A stretch of 22,767 nt of DNA from Zancudomyces culisetae (taxonomy: Eukaryota > Kickxellomycota > Harpellomycetes > Harpellales > Legeriomycetaceae): assembly GCA_001969505.1 (NCBI GenBank), contig LSSK01000220.1, positions 2,857-25,623 of the forward strand, in the 5' to 3' direction. The notes under the pieces were generated by a model. The model was given only the letters and a program-made list of their open reading frames with translations. It did not search any database and was not told the origin of the DNA. Each line of letters starts with the position of its first letter. Position 1 is the first letter of the stretch. Shown here in pieces: positions 9,944 through 18,959 of this stretch. The translations under genes and the position numbers were made by a program.

Positions 9944-10273
9944 TCACTGCTTAACACCATATCTAAATAAGGGTTTGATCTCCGTTAATTCAAAATCAGT
10001 ATTTATCTCGATTCTTTGGATTTGATTCTTCAATGTTTTGATTTTTTCCTCTAATGTTTCAAATCCGATTTTTGCTCCGTTTCTAGTTTTGTAAGTAAAC
10101 TTTTTTACTTATATTCCAACACTGTTCATAATACCCATAGAATTGCAGTGACAGGTTCTGAATATTTAGATTTTATAAGTTGATAACTTCAATTTAAAAC
10201 CAGTTACCTCTTTAATAATGATAGTTAAGATCAGACCAGTTAGTATAAACAAAAAATAATATAGTAGAATCAT
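9944..10273 (-). pseudogene. Small membrane/helical-tail gene with a frame break (minus-strand member of the pair)
   Basis: Exon 1 (10273-10208) starts with ATG and encodes one hydrophobic segment (LLYYFLFILTGLILTIII) followed by KE, then a GTAACT donor. After it there are two in-phase readings. One uses an ATTCAG acceptor and gives a 19-codon stretch (FYGYYEQCWNISKK) that leaves frame at an A6 run near 10101-10106. The other uses a weak AAAAAAG acceptor straight into the next frame. That frame (10099-9944) encodes a charged helical region (LEEKIKTLKNQIQRIEIN) and ends KPLFRYGVKQ, TGA. A single extra A in the homopolymer would explain both observations. Architecture matches the plus-strand neighbour: membrane segment, helix, short tail with F-x-Y and KQ. 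No known family recognised. Confidence 0.35.
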
Positions 10274-10299
10274 AGTAGTTAACAGGAGTCTTTATATAC

Positions 10300-11580
10300 T
10301 TAAAATGGCTGTCATAATCAGTACCGGTTGTTGATATTCTAGAAAGGTTTGATTCAGTAGTAGATAAATGCTAAATTATTCATTTCAGCAAAATTATCAG
10401 CCTTGGAGGGTGTGGTTTTAAATATAAAATGGGCTTTATAGTTTTATATTAAAGATCAATGATGTTCTGTTGAAATAAAAGTTGGTTTAACTTCAATTTT
10501 ATTCAATAACTCATTGTCAGTTGAATAAGAAAATGTGTTGTAGTGGCAAAAAATAAATCGTGGAATATTTTTTCGACATATGGTGTTACACGGATGATGA
10601 ATTCGTCCATTTGTTATTTACTGTAGTGTTACAAATGCGAAACAAATGTCTAATAAATGAATTATCTAAAGGACTTACTTTTTGCTAGTGTTAAAAGGAG
10701 AGAAAGTAAAAGTGTACTTGATTATTAACTTTATTTTTAAATCATGGTGCTACATTTGCTAAACCTATATATAGTTTATATATTTTTTGTTAGAAGATAA
10801 TAACAGTCATAGCTAAAGAAATAGAGCTAATTTAATTTACTAGCACCATTTCTAATGATATTTGATATATTTGTCGATAATATAGTTATTGCGAATAAGT
10901 TAATATCTAACACACAAGGAGTCTTTGTGATTTCATGTTTAGAATTATTGTCAAGAAGGTAAGTGCTTTTAGCTGTCAATTTAAAATGACATATGAAATA
11001 TAACTAAATATATGATGAAAAAACAAAATTCGTTGAATTATAATGATGTCTTTTGAAAAAGAGATATTTCTTTCCCTTGATCCAATGTTAGGTTGGTATA
11101 TGGAGTCCTCAGCAGGAGAAAGATTAATTATCTATATAATTATTATTTATGATTTTTTGTAGTTTTATGTTGTATTAATTTATAAGTTCAATAACAAATA
11201 AACATTTGTGGAATAGGTATTAATGCCTGGGTTTAATGTGGTTATAAATGTATCAAAAAGCAGGGCAAAATTATAAAAGGTTGGTTGAGTAAAAAAATGT
11301 AAAGATAAACAGTGGTAATATTTTCTAAAAAGTAGCGAATAGCAGAATCAGCGCAACTAGAAAATAAGAGATGAGGAGGGAGGAGAAATGGCAGTGGTAA
11401 ACCTTGTGACAGAATCATAAAGAAGCTAGGAAAAAAATCAATTAAAATATTAAATGGGATCCAATTTCGCTATTGGGTAACAAGATGGGTTTTGTAAATG
11501 CAATTTTAATGAATATAACGAAAAATGAAAAGTGTATGTAAATGATTTATAATCATATATACTTGAGTATAGGCAAAAAT
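10300..11580. other. Long AT-rich spacer with no supported gene
   Basis: About 1.3 kb upstream of the metallothionein promoter. No frame longer than 60 codons is present and no motif is recognised. A short ATG frame at about 10935-10958 runs into a good GTAAGT donor-like site, but no convincing continuation follows, so I do not call a gene. Confidence 0.45.
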
Positions 11581-11581
11581 A

Positions 11582-11647
11582 ACTCGGATGTGTAATGCAC
11601 TTTTTCAAGTGTACAAGTTCCTGTTTTCATAAAAATATCATCCGAGT
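11582..11647. promoter_or_regulatory. Inverted pair ACTCGGATG / CATCCGAGT upstream of the metallothionein
   Basis: ACTCGGATG at 11582-11590 and its exact reverse complement at 11639-11647 flank a 48-nt spacer. The right half ends about 40 nt before the TATA box. Two opposed 9-bp copies with CGG/CCG cores are the sort of arrangement bound by a dimeric or paired regulator. Metallothionein genes are usually induced by metals, so a metal-response site is a reasonable but untested guess. Confidence 0.4.
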
Positions 11648-11687
11648 CTTGAGTATGTACATAGGAAACCAGATATCAAGAAAAAAG

Positions 11688-11695
11688 TATAAATA
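11688..11695 (+). promoter_or_regulatory. TATA box of the metallothionein gene
   Basis: TATAAATA lies 138 nt upstream of the ATG at 11833, giving a leader of about 100 nt if transcription starts 30-40 nt downstream. An A-rich leader precedes the ATG (CTAAAAATGAGT). Confidence 0.5.
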
Positions 11696-11832
11696 GTCAA
11701 CAGCTTTTGTCAAAAAAATACAAGTATCAATCATAAAACCACCTGGTATTCCATACTAAATACAAAAAGAAAACAATAATACCAATAAGGTTGACTAATA
11801 AACCAATACAAGTCAAAATAAATAAACTAAAA

Positions 11833-12228
11833 ATGAGTTCATGCGACAAGAAAGACTGTTACAACAAAGATATTGGAAAGTGCAGAGATGCTCCCGGGAG
11901 TCGATGTTCATGTGAGGCTGGAAATTGTGAATGCTGCTGCAAGATGGGACAAGGTTGTTCAGCCACCTCTGAAGGAAAATGTTGTTGTGAATCTGAAAAG
12001 TGCAATTGTGCTGAAAATAAGGAGGCTAGCGTCTCCTGTAGGTGTTCAGTAGGTAAAAAGTGTATCTGCAGCGAGGATGAGTGCAAGTGTGAAGGAAAAA
12101 GTATATGTCAGTGCAGAGATGATAAAGGTTGTACATGTGGAGAACCATGTACGTGTGAACAAGCAACCTGTGAATACAAGGAGGGTAAAGGCAAGAAATG
12201 TCACTGTGAATCTGGATGTAAATGTTAA
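11833..12228 (+). CDS. Long metallothionein, 32 cysteines in 131 residues
   Basis: I chose the ATG at 11833 (MSSCDKKDC) over the in-frame TTG at 11791 because it begins the Cys-rich region and follows an A-rich leader. The 131-residue product has about 32 Cys, many as CxC pairs and CCC triplets (CECCCK, GKCCCESEKCNC, CTCGEPCTCE), spaced by Lys, Glu, Gly and Ser, with almost no large aromatic or aliphatic residues. This is typical of metallothioneins, cytosolic proteins that bind Cu(I), Zn(II) or Cd(II) through thiolate clusters. It is much longer than the 25-60-residue MTs of many ascomycetes and closer to the long MTs of some basidiomycetes, consistent with internal duplication. No intron is seen. 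It has a TATA box and an inverted repeat upstream. The metal preference cannot be read from the sequence. Confidence 0.85.
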   Translation: MSSCDKKDCYNKDIGKCRDAPGSRCSCEAGNCECCCKMGQGCSATSEGKCCCESEKCNCAENKEASVSCRCSVGKKCICSEDECKCEGKSICQCRDDKGCTCGEPCTCEQATCEYKEGKGKKCHCESGCKC

Positions 12229-12779
12229 GAAGTAGTGGAGTAGTCATGTTTTATGTCCTACAGCACATATTTGTAGTTGGGGTATTCGCTGCTTTTACTT
12301 TGGTATCATTAACAGATTCATACTTTTTTCTAACAATTAAGAACAGACAGTTAGCAAAAAACCAAGATCATTTTACTTTGAACTCTTGATGTTTTTTTGT
12401 TTATTATTTATTAGCATACTCTTGCATTTTACCATAACCTGTGTAGTATTATAGTTTTAGGACTATTATATTCTTCAGAAATAAATAAATACATAAATAT
12501 ATAGCCAGAATGTTGCAAAATATCAGTTGCTATTAAACCTTGATTAATTTGTTTCATTAAAGAAAATAACAATAGTAGGAAATACTAAAATCAATAAACT
12601 CGGGTTGGATAAAACATTTTCATTTAATGTTTAGGTGTGTATATCTGGCATTGAAACCTGCTATCACAAAAAACTCAAATCAAGACTATTTTCAATAAAC
12701 TACAATAATTTTGGTCTATCAATATATACAAAAAAGAACTGGTTTTATTTAAATAAGGTCTAAACCATCTTTATCGCTC
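12229..12779. other. 3' flank of the metallothionein, no gene
   Basis: AT-rich sequence with an AATAAATAAATA run at about 12480-12491 that may hold the metallothionein polyadenylation signal, some 250 nt after the stop. No open frame of note. The decayed retroelement begins to the right. Confidence 0.45.
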
Positions 12780-13626
12780 TGGATTAAGGGAGAGCGTAGT
12801 AAATATGATACCTCTTATCAATAGCTGTACATAACTATGTTTATCCTACTCATATGCTAGATTAATAGACTTTGCTAGCCTGTTTCCAGGATCTATGCGA
12901 ATTTTGGTTAGCAATTTTAGAATCATCGACTTATTTGGAACCCGATTCGAATGCATATAATTATACCCTGTGAGTAGATTAATTCAATTTTCAGTCAATA
13001 ATTTTTACCAGTTGGATATTTCCCTGTTTAAAAGTAACCCACAGATTATATATATATTTTTTATGATATACATTTTTCAATCAAGTACTGCAGTTTCACT
13101 GAATTGCCAAGTTCACACCTCTCATTTATACAAGTATTTTATGACGTTTGAACCAATTCGGCATATTTGAATTTATATGCTATTTTAAGGTAGCTAATAA
13201 TTGGTTTTTTAATTACCTTTCAACCCTGACAAAACAAGTGTTTCAGACTTTTAATACTTTCAGAGCTACAATAATTTTCACCAGGAGTTCGTTAGTGTTC
13301 AATGGTTTTTCAACTTTCTTGAGTAGAATGTTAATCCATCATGTACCTCCACTCAAATAATATTTATATAATGCTATACAGTTATTCAAAGGTGTGTTCA
13401 GATCAGTAGCTACGGTTAGATATATAACCTTGAGTATTTTATTTTTTACTCCCATTTTTTACCTTGTAGTATAAACCATGCCACTTAATCCAATGGTATG
13501 AATAGTATCACTTTTCGATATATTTGTAACTGCTATTTTACAAAAATCAACACTCTTATGAACATAAACCAGATACCTTGCGGAAATGTTGTCAGTATTA
13601 CCTGTATAATCCTTTCGTATACTCTG
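12780..13626 (-). mobile_element. Decayed Ty3/gypsy-like pol fragment (RT thumb, RNase H, linker)
   Basis: One minus-strand frame keeps giving pol-like peptides although stops interrupt it. 13572-13507 reads LVYVHKSVDFCKIAV...KSD, like the 'GL..YYRKFI..FSKIA.PL..L.K' connection after the RT palm. 13455-13243 reads KNKILK...TDLNTPL and TNELLVKIIVALKVL, like the 'LK.KL..P.L..D...PF' and 'NYST.EKELLAIV.ALK' stretch of RNase H; TGA interrupts it at 13341-13339. 13047-12994, still in the same frame, reads LWVTFKQGNIQLVKI, like 'RW...LQ.YN..I.YI.GK'. A shifted frame near 12920-12810 (INLAYE.DKHSYVQLL) resembles the linker before integrase. I see no LTRs, protease or integrase core, and TAA/TGA stops are frequent, so this is a dead fragment. 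Identification rests on ordered motif resemblance by eye. Confidence 0.6.
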
Positions 13627-14558
13627 TTATGTTACAATATTGAATATTTCTCATAAACTTTATACAAATTGGTGTAGAATCATGATTTTCTGTTGATTCT
13701 AACATAACTCAGTAAAAACAACAGATTATAACCTGTTGATATGAGGTGTATTACTTATTTTTGCCAGCTGAGATAACTCTGAAATCGAGCAAAAATATAG
13801 ATATTCCTGACGACATATTACCAGAAAATTGCTTATTTTGATATTTGGAATTTTTTTATACTCTTTTTTAGTTCGAGTTGTATTCATTCAACTGATAGAG
13901 TTTATTCAACTCCAAGCTCATGTATTGATCTAGGGTATTATTTGGTTGTTGAACTGAAATGGGATTGATTTCTCGTCATATATTTAAATAGTAATACGAA
14001 TGAGTATTGATTACTTGAAATATAGTATCACAACCGATTCATAAAACTCACAAATCTACTAAATATATCTAATCTCAAAGTACAACTATTTTACCGATCC
14101 TAATACACAACTCTACCAAGAACCATTCAATAAACAACACAACAAGAATAACAGACATGAAATATCTGGTTTGTGTATGATGATAAATAGTGGAGTTGGA
14201 ACATCTTTGTGTTACTAAGCTGATGGGATTTTTATAATATTAGCAAATTCATCTTGAAAATCAGAAAAAAGCCTAGGTTATTGGCTTGGAAATAAATCAA
14301 CCTTCTGATTTGGTGTATAATCCTGGGCAATGTGCAATCATCTGGATTCTCAATAATAATTATTTTCAATTCACGCTAAAAATAACCGCTTAAATTAAAG
14401 TTGATAAATTAGAAAATAACAAAAAAATTAGGAAACAGTGAAAAGAAAACACATTTCTGCCGTTCAGCGCTTTATTCATTTTACTAGTTTACTTTAAATT
14501 ACTAACAACCTTATTAACCCAGAAGAGAGGAAACAAAAGTAAATCAGACCACTGCACA
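13627..14558. other. Spacer upstream of the ankyrin gene, possible further retroelement debris
   Basis: AT-rich sequence with no sustained reading frame. On the minus strand around 13770-13850 there is a short stretch with IFLLDF that could be the 'FS.LDF' of a reverse-transcriptase palm, but it is too short to call. The last 300 nt must contain the ankyrin gene promoter; no clear TATA box stands out. The sequence before the ATG is A-rich (ACTGCACAATG). Confidence 0.4.
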
Positions 14559-17500
14559 ATGTATTTCAACAAAAACAGCTGTGCATTTAACAAGCTTCCA
14601 GGAAGTGTCCTGTCAACCATATTTGTGCTTGCCCAGAACCCTCAGTTGTCACTCTTAAACAAAAATATGCACTATAACTCGCAGCAAGTGAGCACTATTA
14701 GCAACTACATACTTCAATATATTTTGCCATGCACAGGGTTTCTTTCCCAGTGGAGGTCGAGAGACATATTCGAGAGTTACACCAGAATTAGAGCTAATGA
14801 AGCTATTGGGATACTGGTTTTGAGAAGCATCAAGAACCTGGACTACGGAACAGCTCTAGATATGGCATTTGAGTATAGGTGGGGAAATGTTGTAATTAAG
14901 TTGCTCAAGATGTATGTAGTGATTGATAGGAATACCTCAAAAATTATGCATAAGGGTACTTTATTTATAAAGGAGGGTGAATATTTGGATATTGACATTG
15001 AAAATTTGTTCTCAGAAGGAAACAAAGCACAAATAGAAGAAACGGACATTTGGGTTTCTGATTATATCTGTATTAAACCAATAATAACTAAAATCAATGC
15101 CTCATCACTTTTAATACGCGAGATGGTTAATATTGCTGGGGAAAACGATATCGAACTATTAATAAATATATGTAACACTAGGTTTGAGTTTCCGCCAGAG
15201 ATATGTAGTTCTGTCGGGAGAGATATTAGATGCATTGATGACAAATTTATGATATGTTGTATATTAGTGGCTGCACATGAAACCTGTCAATTGCACAATC
15301 TTGAATGGCTAAAAAGAATTTTGGATCTGGAAATGAGCACAGACCTTTCTTTTAGACAGCTACAACTATTTGCTGCATCTCGTGATAATCCCATTGATGA
15401 GGCTTTTAACACTTTTATTATGCAATATAAAAATACGGATAACATGGAGTTGTTGGTATACATGCTGGTTGTATATTATTCAATTTTTTTGAATATAAAA
15501 GGCTTTATCTCATTTCTCAAAGATAACTACTTTAGCGGTATACACGCACAAATATTGTTCGATGCAGCGGTCTATCATAGAGATGGGGTATTAGTCAAGG
15601 AATACTTTTTCAAAATTGAATTAGACTCGGAAAACATCAGAAAAATAACAGAAATGGCATACGAAAGTGGTAATACTGATCTCATAAGACTACTTTTAAA
15701 TCACAGTGATAAATTGAAAGGGGATCTGAGCGAAAAAGTTTTGAAAACGGCTATAAAAGAGAACGACTACAAACTAGCGCTGCAAATCATAAATAGATAT
15801 CCAAATATAGTGAGTATTAATTGTTTAGAGAAAGCTGTGGAAAGTGGAGATACCAGAATTGTAAAACTACTTGTTGAATCTGGAGCGGATTTAAAATTAC
15901 CTCATTTTGAAGGAATACTAATTGCTGTCAAAAAAAAGGATATCAATGTGTTACAATTGCTATTGGAAAATGGTGCTTCTGTTGAGCCAAATATTCAGCA
16001 TGGTATTGAAAAGTCGAGTAGTGTTAAAAATTATGAAATAGCAGAACGATTGTTGATGTTTTCAGAAGATAAGGTTAAGTGTAAAACTTTAGGAGACAAA
16101 CTCAAATTTGAAACGGGACTGAAATTTAGTAAAACAATAATGTGTCTTATTGGACTTTATCAAAAATATGATGCATATAATGATAATGCCGAGCTTGATG
16201 ATTTTTATGAATATATGGATTTATATGAGAAAATAATGACAAGTACAAACTCAAAAAAAAAGAACATCGCCAATGTATGTGCATCATATTTTGCAACTCT
16301 TTTACATCCTTCTTGTAACAACAAAAGTAAAAGAGCTTGTTACGATAAAGTGGTTGAGATTATTGAATATATTGTTGAAAACGACCCAGAAATAACATTC
16401 AACAACACTGAACACTGTGAAACCAACGAGTCAGAAAATGAGAAAAATATAGAGCTATTAAATGATGAGCATTATGAGCTAGCAAAGTCAGAATTGGTGG
16501 ACCGAAACTTTGAAATGTTGAAACTGTTAATAGAGAATGGAATGAGTGTCAATTCGCATGATAGTTTAATCTTGAGAACAGCATACAAAGCAGGTGATAT
16601 TGATTGGATAGATTACTTTATCAGTAAAGGTGCAAAACTAAGAGATGAATCGGATGGGTTTGAAGAGGCGTGTGAATCAGATAAAGTTGAAGTTTTGCAG
16701 CACTGGATGAAGAATGGTGGTGTTGTACCCAAGAATCCAGAATATCCTTGTATCAACATGGCGTGTTTACTAGGTAATTTTGATATGGTTAAATTATTAG
16801 TAAAAAATGGAGTTGAGTTGAGTGATCCAGCTCGAAATGGAATTAGGATTTCATGTAGACTGGGTTTCAAGAAAACTCTGAAATATCTCTTGGATAACAA
16901 TGCTGCTGTAGGAAATCTTTGTAGATACCAATTAGAGTATGCGTGTTTAATTGAGGACATTAGGTTGGTGAAGACAATTCTTGCGTATTATGTTGGTTTG
17001 GGAGTATTACAAAAAAAAGATAAAACAGACACAAAGGAAGAGGAATTACAACATGATTTATTCTTGGGTCATGAAAACACCGTTTGTTCTAAAGAATACA
17101 GGATCACTAAAATACTACTTGATAGGGGTAAACCCATGCAGAATGGCGATTTGTTATATGGGATAAACACTGCAATTAAAACAAATAACATTGAAATATT
17201 AAAGTTACTGCTGACTTATAAGATTGATCTCAATGATGCTGGTGAAATAGCAGAATTTGCTGTGCAGATGGGAAATATTGAGGTGGTAAAACTACTTTTG
17301 GAGAATGGGCTAAGTGTTATGGACTACACTAATATTCTAGATGTACCACTCAAAGCAAATAATATTGAGATGGTCAGATTATTGTTGGAACATGGTGTAA
17401 AAATTGATAAATATTCATATTACATTAAAGAGTATCCTAACTTAGACAATATTGAAACTCTACAGTTAATATTGAACTATTGCGCTGAGCTTGGTGGAGT

Positions 17501-17966
17501 CTCTCGCCTACTCGAATCTGCTATTCTGAATGACAAACTAGAGGCAACTAAATTGCTTTTGAAAGATACGACTACGCTTGAAAATAACGAATTGGATTTC
17601 GTATTCTATGCCTGTAGAAATAATAGCTTAGAAATTCTGAAGCTGTTGTTTGAAAAGGGGCTAAAGGTAAAAAGGGGATGTGATAGTGGGGTGGTTCAGA
17701 CGTGTGAGAATAATAATTTGGAAATGCTGAGACTCTTGCTGAAAAGAAATCCAAACTTGGTACTAAAAAAGGATTATGGGCTTAAAGAGGCAGTGAAACA
17801 CGGAAATGTAGAAATGATCAAGTTGTTGATAAAGTATGGTGTTGATGCAAGTGCGCACAGGGAATGGATTATGAGGGTTGCAAAAGACCTAAGTGATAAA
17901 GATTTAATTGAGCTTTGTCAACGTGCAGAAAGAGAAAACAAAAGTTTAGAACTTTTGTGTGTATGA
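14559..17966 (+). CDS. Large F-box-like / ankyrin-repeat protein
   Basis: An uninterrupted 1135-codon gene. The N-terminus (about 10-40) reads FNKLPGSVLSTIFVLAQNP..SLLNK, like a degenerate F-box (LP..v...IF..a.NP.l..lNk). Such domains recruit SKP1/cullin ubiquitin ligases, with the repeats choosing the target. Residues about 95-350 hold degenerate helical repeats. Clear ankyrin repeats follow at about 361-480 and 640-812, and again from about 865 to 1100, recognised by units such as GNIEVVKLLLENGLSV, NNIEMVRLLLEHGVKI and GNVEMIKLLIKYGVD. A Cys/Lys/Asn-rich non-repeat insert spans about 505-635. The usual TPLH motif of ankyrin helix 1 is largely missing. There is no signal peptide or membrane segment, so it is probably cytoplasmic or nuclear. 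Lack of introns contrasts with the conserved genes in the window and suggests a fast-evolving, duplicating family. The target is unknown. Confidence 0.85.
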   Translation: MYFNKNSCAFNKLPGSVLSTIFVLAQNPQLSLLNKNMHYNSQQVSTISNYILQYILPCTGFLSQWRSRDIFESYTRIRANEAIGILVLRSIKNLDYGTALDMAFEYRWGNVVIKLLKMYVVIDRNTSKIMHKGTLFIKEGEYLDIDIENLFSEGNKAQIEETDIWVSDYICIKPIITKINASSLLIREMVNIAGENDIELLINICNTRFEFPPEICSSVGRDIRCIDDKFMICCILVAAHETCQLHNLEWLKRILDLEMSTDLSFRQLQLFAASRDNPIDEAFNTFIMQYKNTDNMELLVYMLVVYYSIFLNIKGFISFLKDNYFSGIHAQILFDAAVYHRDGVLVKEYFFKIELDSENIRKITEMAYESGNTDLIRLLLNHSDKLKGDLSEKVLKTAIKENDYKLALQIINRYPNIVSINCLEKAVESGDTRIVKLLVESGADLKLPHFEGILIAVKKKDINVLQLLLENGASVEPNIQHGIEKSSSVKNYEIAERLLMFSEDKVKCKTLGDKLKFETGLKFSKTIMCLIGLYQKYDAYNDNAELDDFYEYMDLYEKIMTSTNSKKKNIANVCASYFATLLHPSCNNKSKRACYDKVVEIIEYIVENDPEITFNNTEHCETNESENEKNIELLNDEHYELAKSELVDRNFEMLKLLIENGMSVNSHDSLILRTAYKAGDIDWIDYFISKGAKLRDESDGFEEACESDKVEVLQHWMKNGGVVPKNPEYPCINMACLLGNFDMVKLLVKNGVELSDPARNGIRISCRLGFKKTLKYLLDNNAAVGNLCRYQLEYACLIEDIRLVKTILAYYVGLGVLQKKDKTDTKEEELQHDLFLGHENTVCSKEYRITKILLDRGKPMQNGDLLYGINTAIKTNNIEILKLLLTYKIDLNDAGEIAEFAVQMGNIEVVKLLLENGLSVMDYTNILDVPLKANNIEMVRLLLEHGVKIDKYSYYIKEYPNLDNIETLQLILNYCAELGGVSRLLESAILNDKLEATKLLLKDTTTLENNELDFVFYACRNNSLEILKLLFEKGLKVKRGCDSGVVQTCENNNLEMLRLLLKRNPNLVLKKDYGLKEAVKHGNVEMIKLLIKYGVDASAHREWIMRVAKDLSDKDLIELCQRAERENKSLELLCV

Positions 17967-18429
17967 ACGGACACTAGCAAAAAATACTTTTACAATACAC
18001 GAACGGTTTTTTTAGAATAGTCAACTGTATTGCTGTGTTGCTATACACCACCATCTTGTTATTTTTATCAACTAAACTCTCTAAATTACTGATAATCGTT
18101 ACATGTGTTGAGTTGTATATTATACTCTGTAGATATTACTGTTTATGAATATTGATGGAGTACTAAAATATTAAATGGTCACTTCAATAAATAGATTTTA
18201 TATAGCTTCAACACCGTAGATAATTAACATTGATGTTATTCGGATTGTAGAGTGACAACCCAGCCCCAATTGTGTTTTGAATAGGTGGGTTTTCTGTACT
18301 CTCCTAAAAAATAAATGCTGAGAAACAACTTTTATTCTTAATTGTTGGGGGAAAACGCAAGTTCATAACTCTGAGCCTTACTATTCTCAAGACCTAAGCC
18401 CAACAAAAATGACTTTACATTGATTGGAA
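17967..18429. other. 3' flank of the ankyrin gene
   Basis: No gene. An AATAAA at 18186-18191, about 220 nt after the stop, may be the polyadenylation signal. TGTTGGG at 18343-18349 and its exact reverse complement CCCAACA at 18399-18405 form a 7-bp inverted repeat around a 63-bp unit. Confidence 0.45.
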
Positions 18430-18745
18430 TTATACTATTGTAAATAAACCGTCAGTTTTCATCAAGTCTGTGTGATAGTTTTGTAGTGAGTTTCTTATTG
18501 CTAGCAGCCTGGTGTTATTTCTATGATCCAGACTTGCTTCAAAATTATCAAGATAATCTGCGATTACTATTTATTTGTTAAATAGGCGCTAAAAACTTGG
18601 TTGTGCGATTGAACTAGTACCGAACAATACAAAAAAACCTACCTTTTTTATTTGGAAATAAGAGTGATTAAGCTTCTTAATATCTGGATTACAGCCACAG
18701 AGTGCTATACGCATTTTTCTGGATGTGTAATATGACGTCTGATGA
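18430..18745 (-). pseudogene. Remnant of an F-box-like gene related in style to the ankyrin protein
   Basis: Minus-strand 18714-18643 starts with ATG and reads RIALCGCNPDIKKLNHSYF, then meets a strong GTAGGT donor after KK. The NP-x-(I/L)-x-x-LN core is shared with the F-box-like start of the ankyrin gene (AQNPQLSLLNK). Just upstream, in another frame (18745-18722), SSDVILHI supplies what looks like the first half of the same domain (LP..V...I), so a frameshift separates the two. After an intron-like gap an open stretch at 18566-18430 (IADYLDNFEASLDHRNNTR) ends at TAA. The splice phases do not match cleanly. No ankyrin repeats follow before the stop. I read it as a truncated, frameshifted family member in the opposite orientation to the intact gene. 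Confidence 0.38.
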
Positions 18746-18933
18746 TATCTATAAAAAGCGTTTCAACCAATAACAGATGTGTATTTATTGCATCCAGTAC
18801 ACCTTTTCGGTTTTCATAAAATCCCACATTTAAGAACATCTATCCTAACATATCTTAAAGTCGCTTATTCTTTGCTGCGTTACAGAGGGTAACGAGTCTT
18901 TTGGGTTTAAATAGCCAAAAAAAAACACTTTTG

Positions 18934-18958
18934 CCAATACCCACCAATACCCACCAAT
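18934..18958. repeat. Three CCAAT boxes in a 10-bp tandem repeat
   Basis: The unit CCAATACCCA occurs twice in tandem followed by a third CCAAT. The three CCAAT pentamers therefore sit exactly 10 bp apart, about one helical turn. CCAAT is the core bound by the HAP/NF-Y complex. A TATTTAAA reads on the minus strand at about 18904-18912, between this array and the F-box remnant, so it may be the remnant's old promoter. Confidence 0.45.
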
Positions 18959-18959
18959 G

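Noticed and set aside
10935-11161. Short ATG frame followed by a GTAAGT donor, with a possible acceptor near 11093
   Set aside because: The spliced product would be under 30 residues with no motif. The splice sites alone are not enough.
11791-11832. Upstream in-frame TTG start that would extend the metallothionein by 14 residues
   Set aside because: The extension lacks cysteines, and the ATG at 11833 follows an A-rich leader and starts the Cys-rich protein directly.
12970-13360. Two plus-strand open frames of 66 and 70 codons
   Set aside because: They lie antisense to the minus-strand retroelement frame, which carries ordered pol-like motifs. They have no motif of their own.
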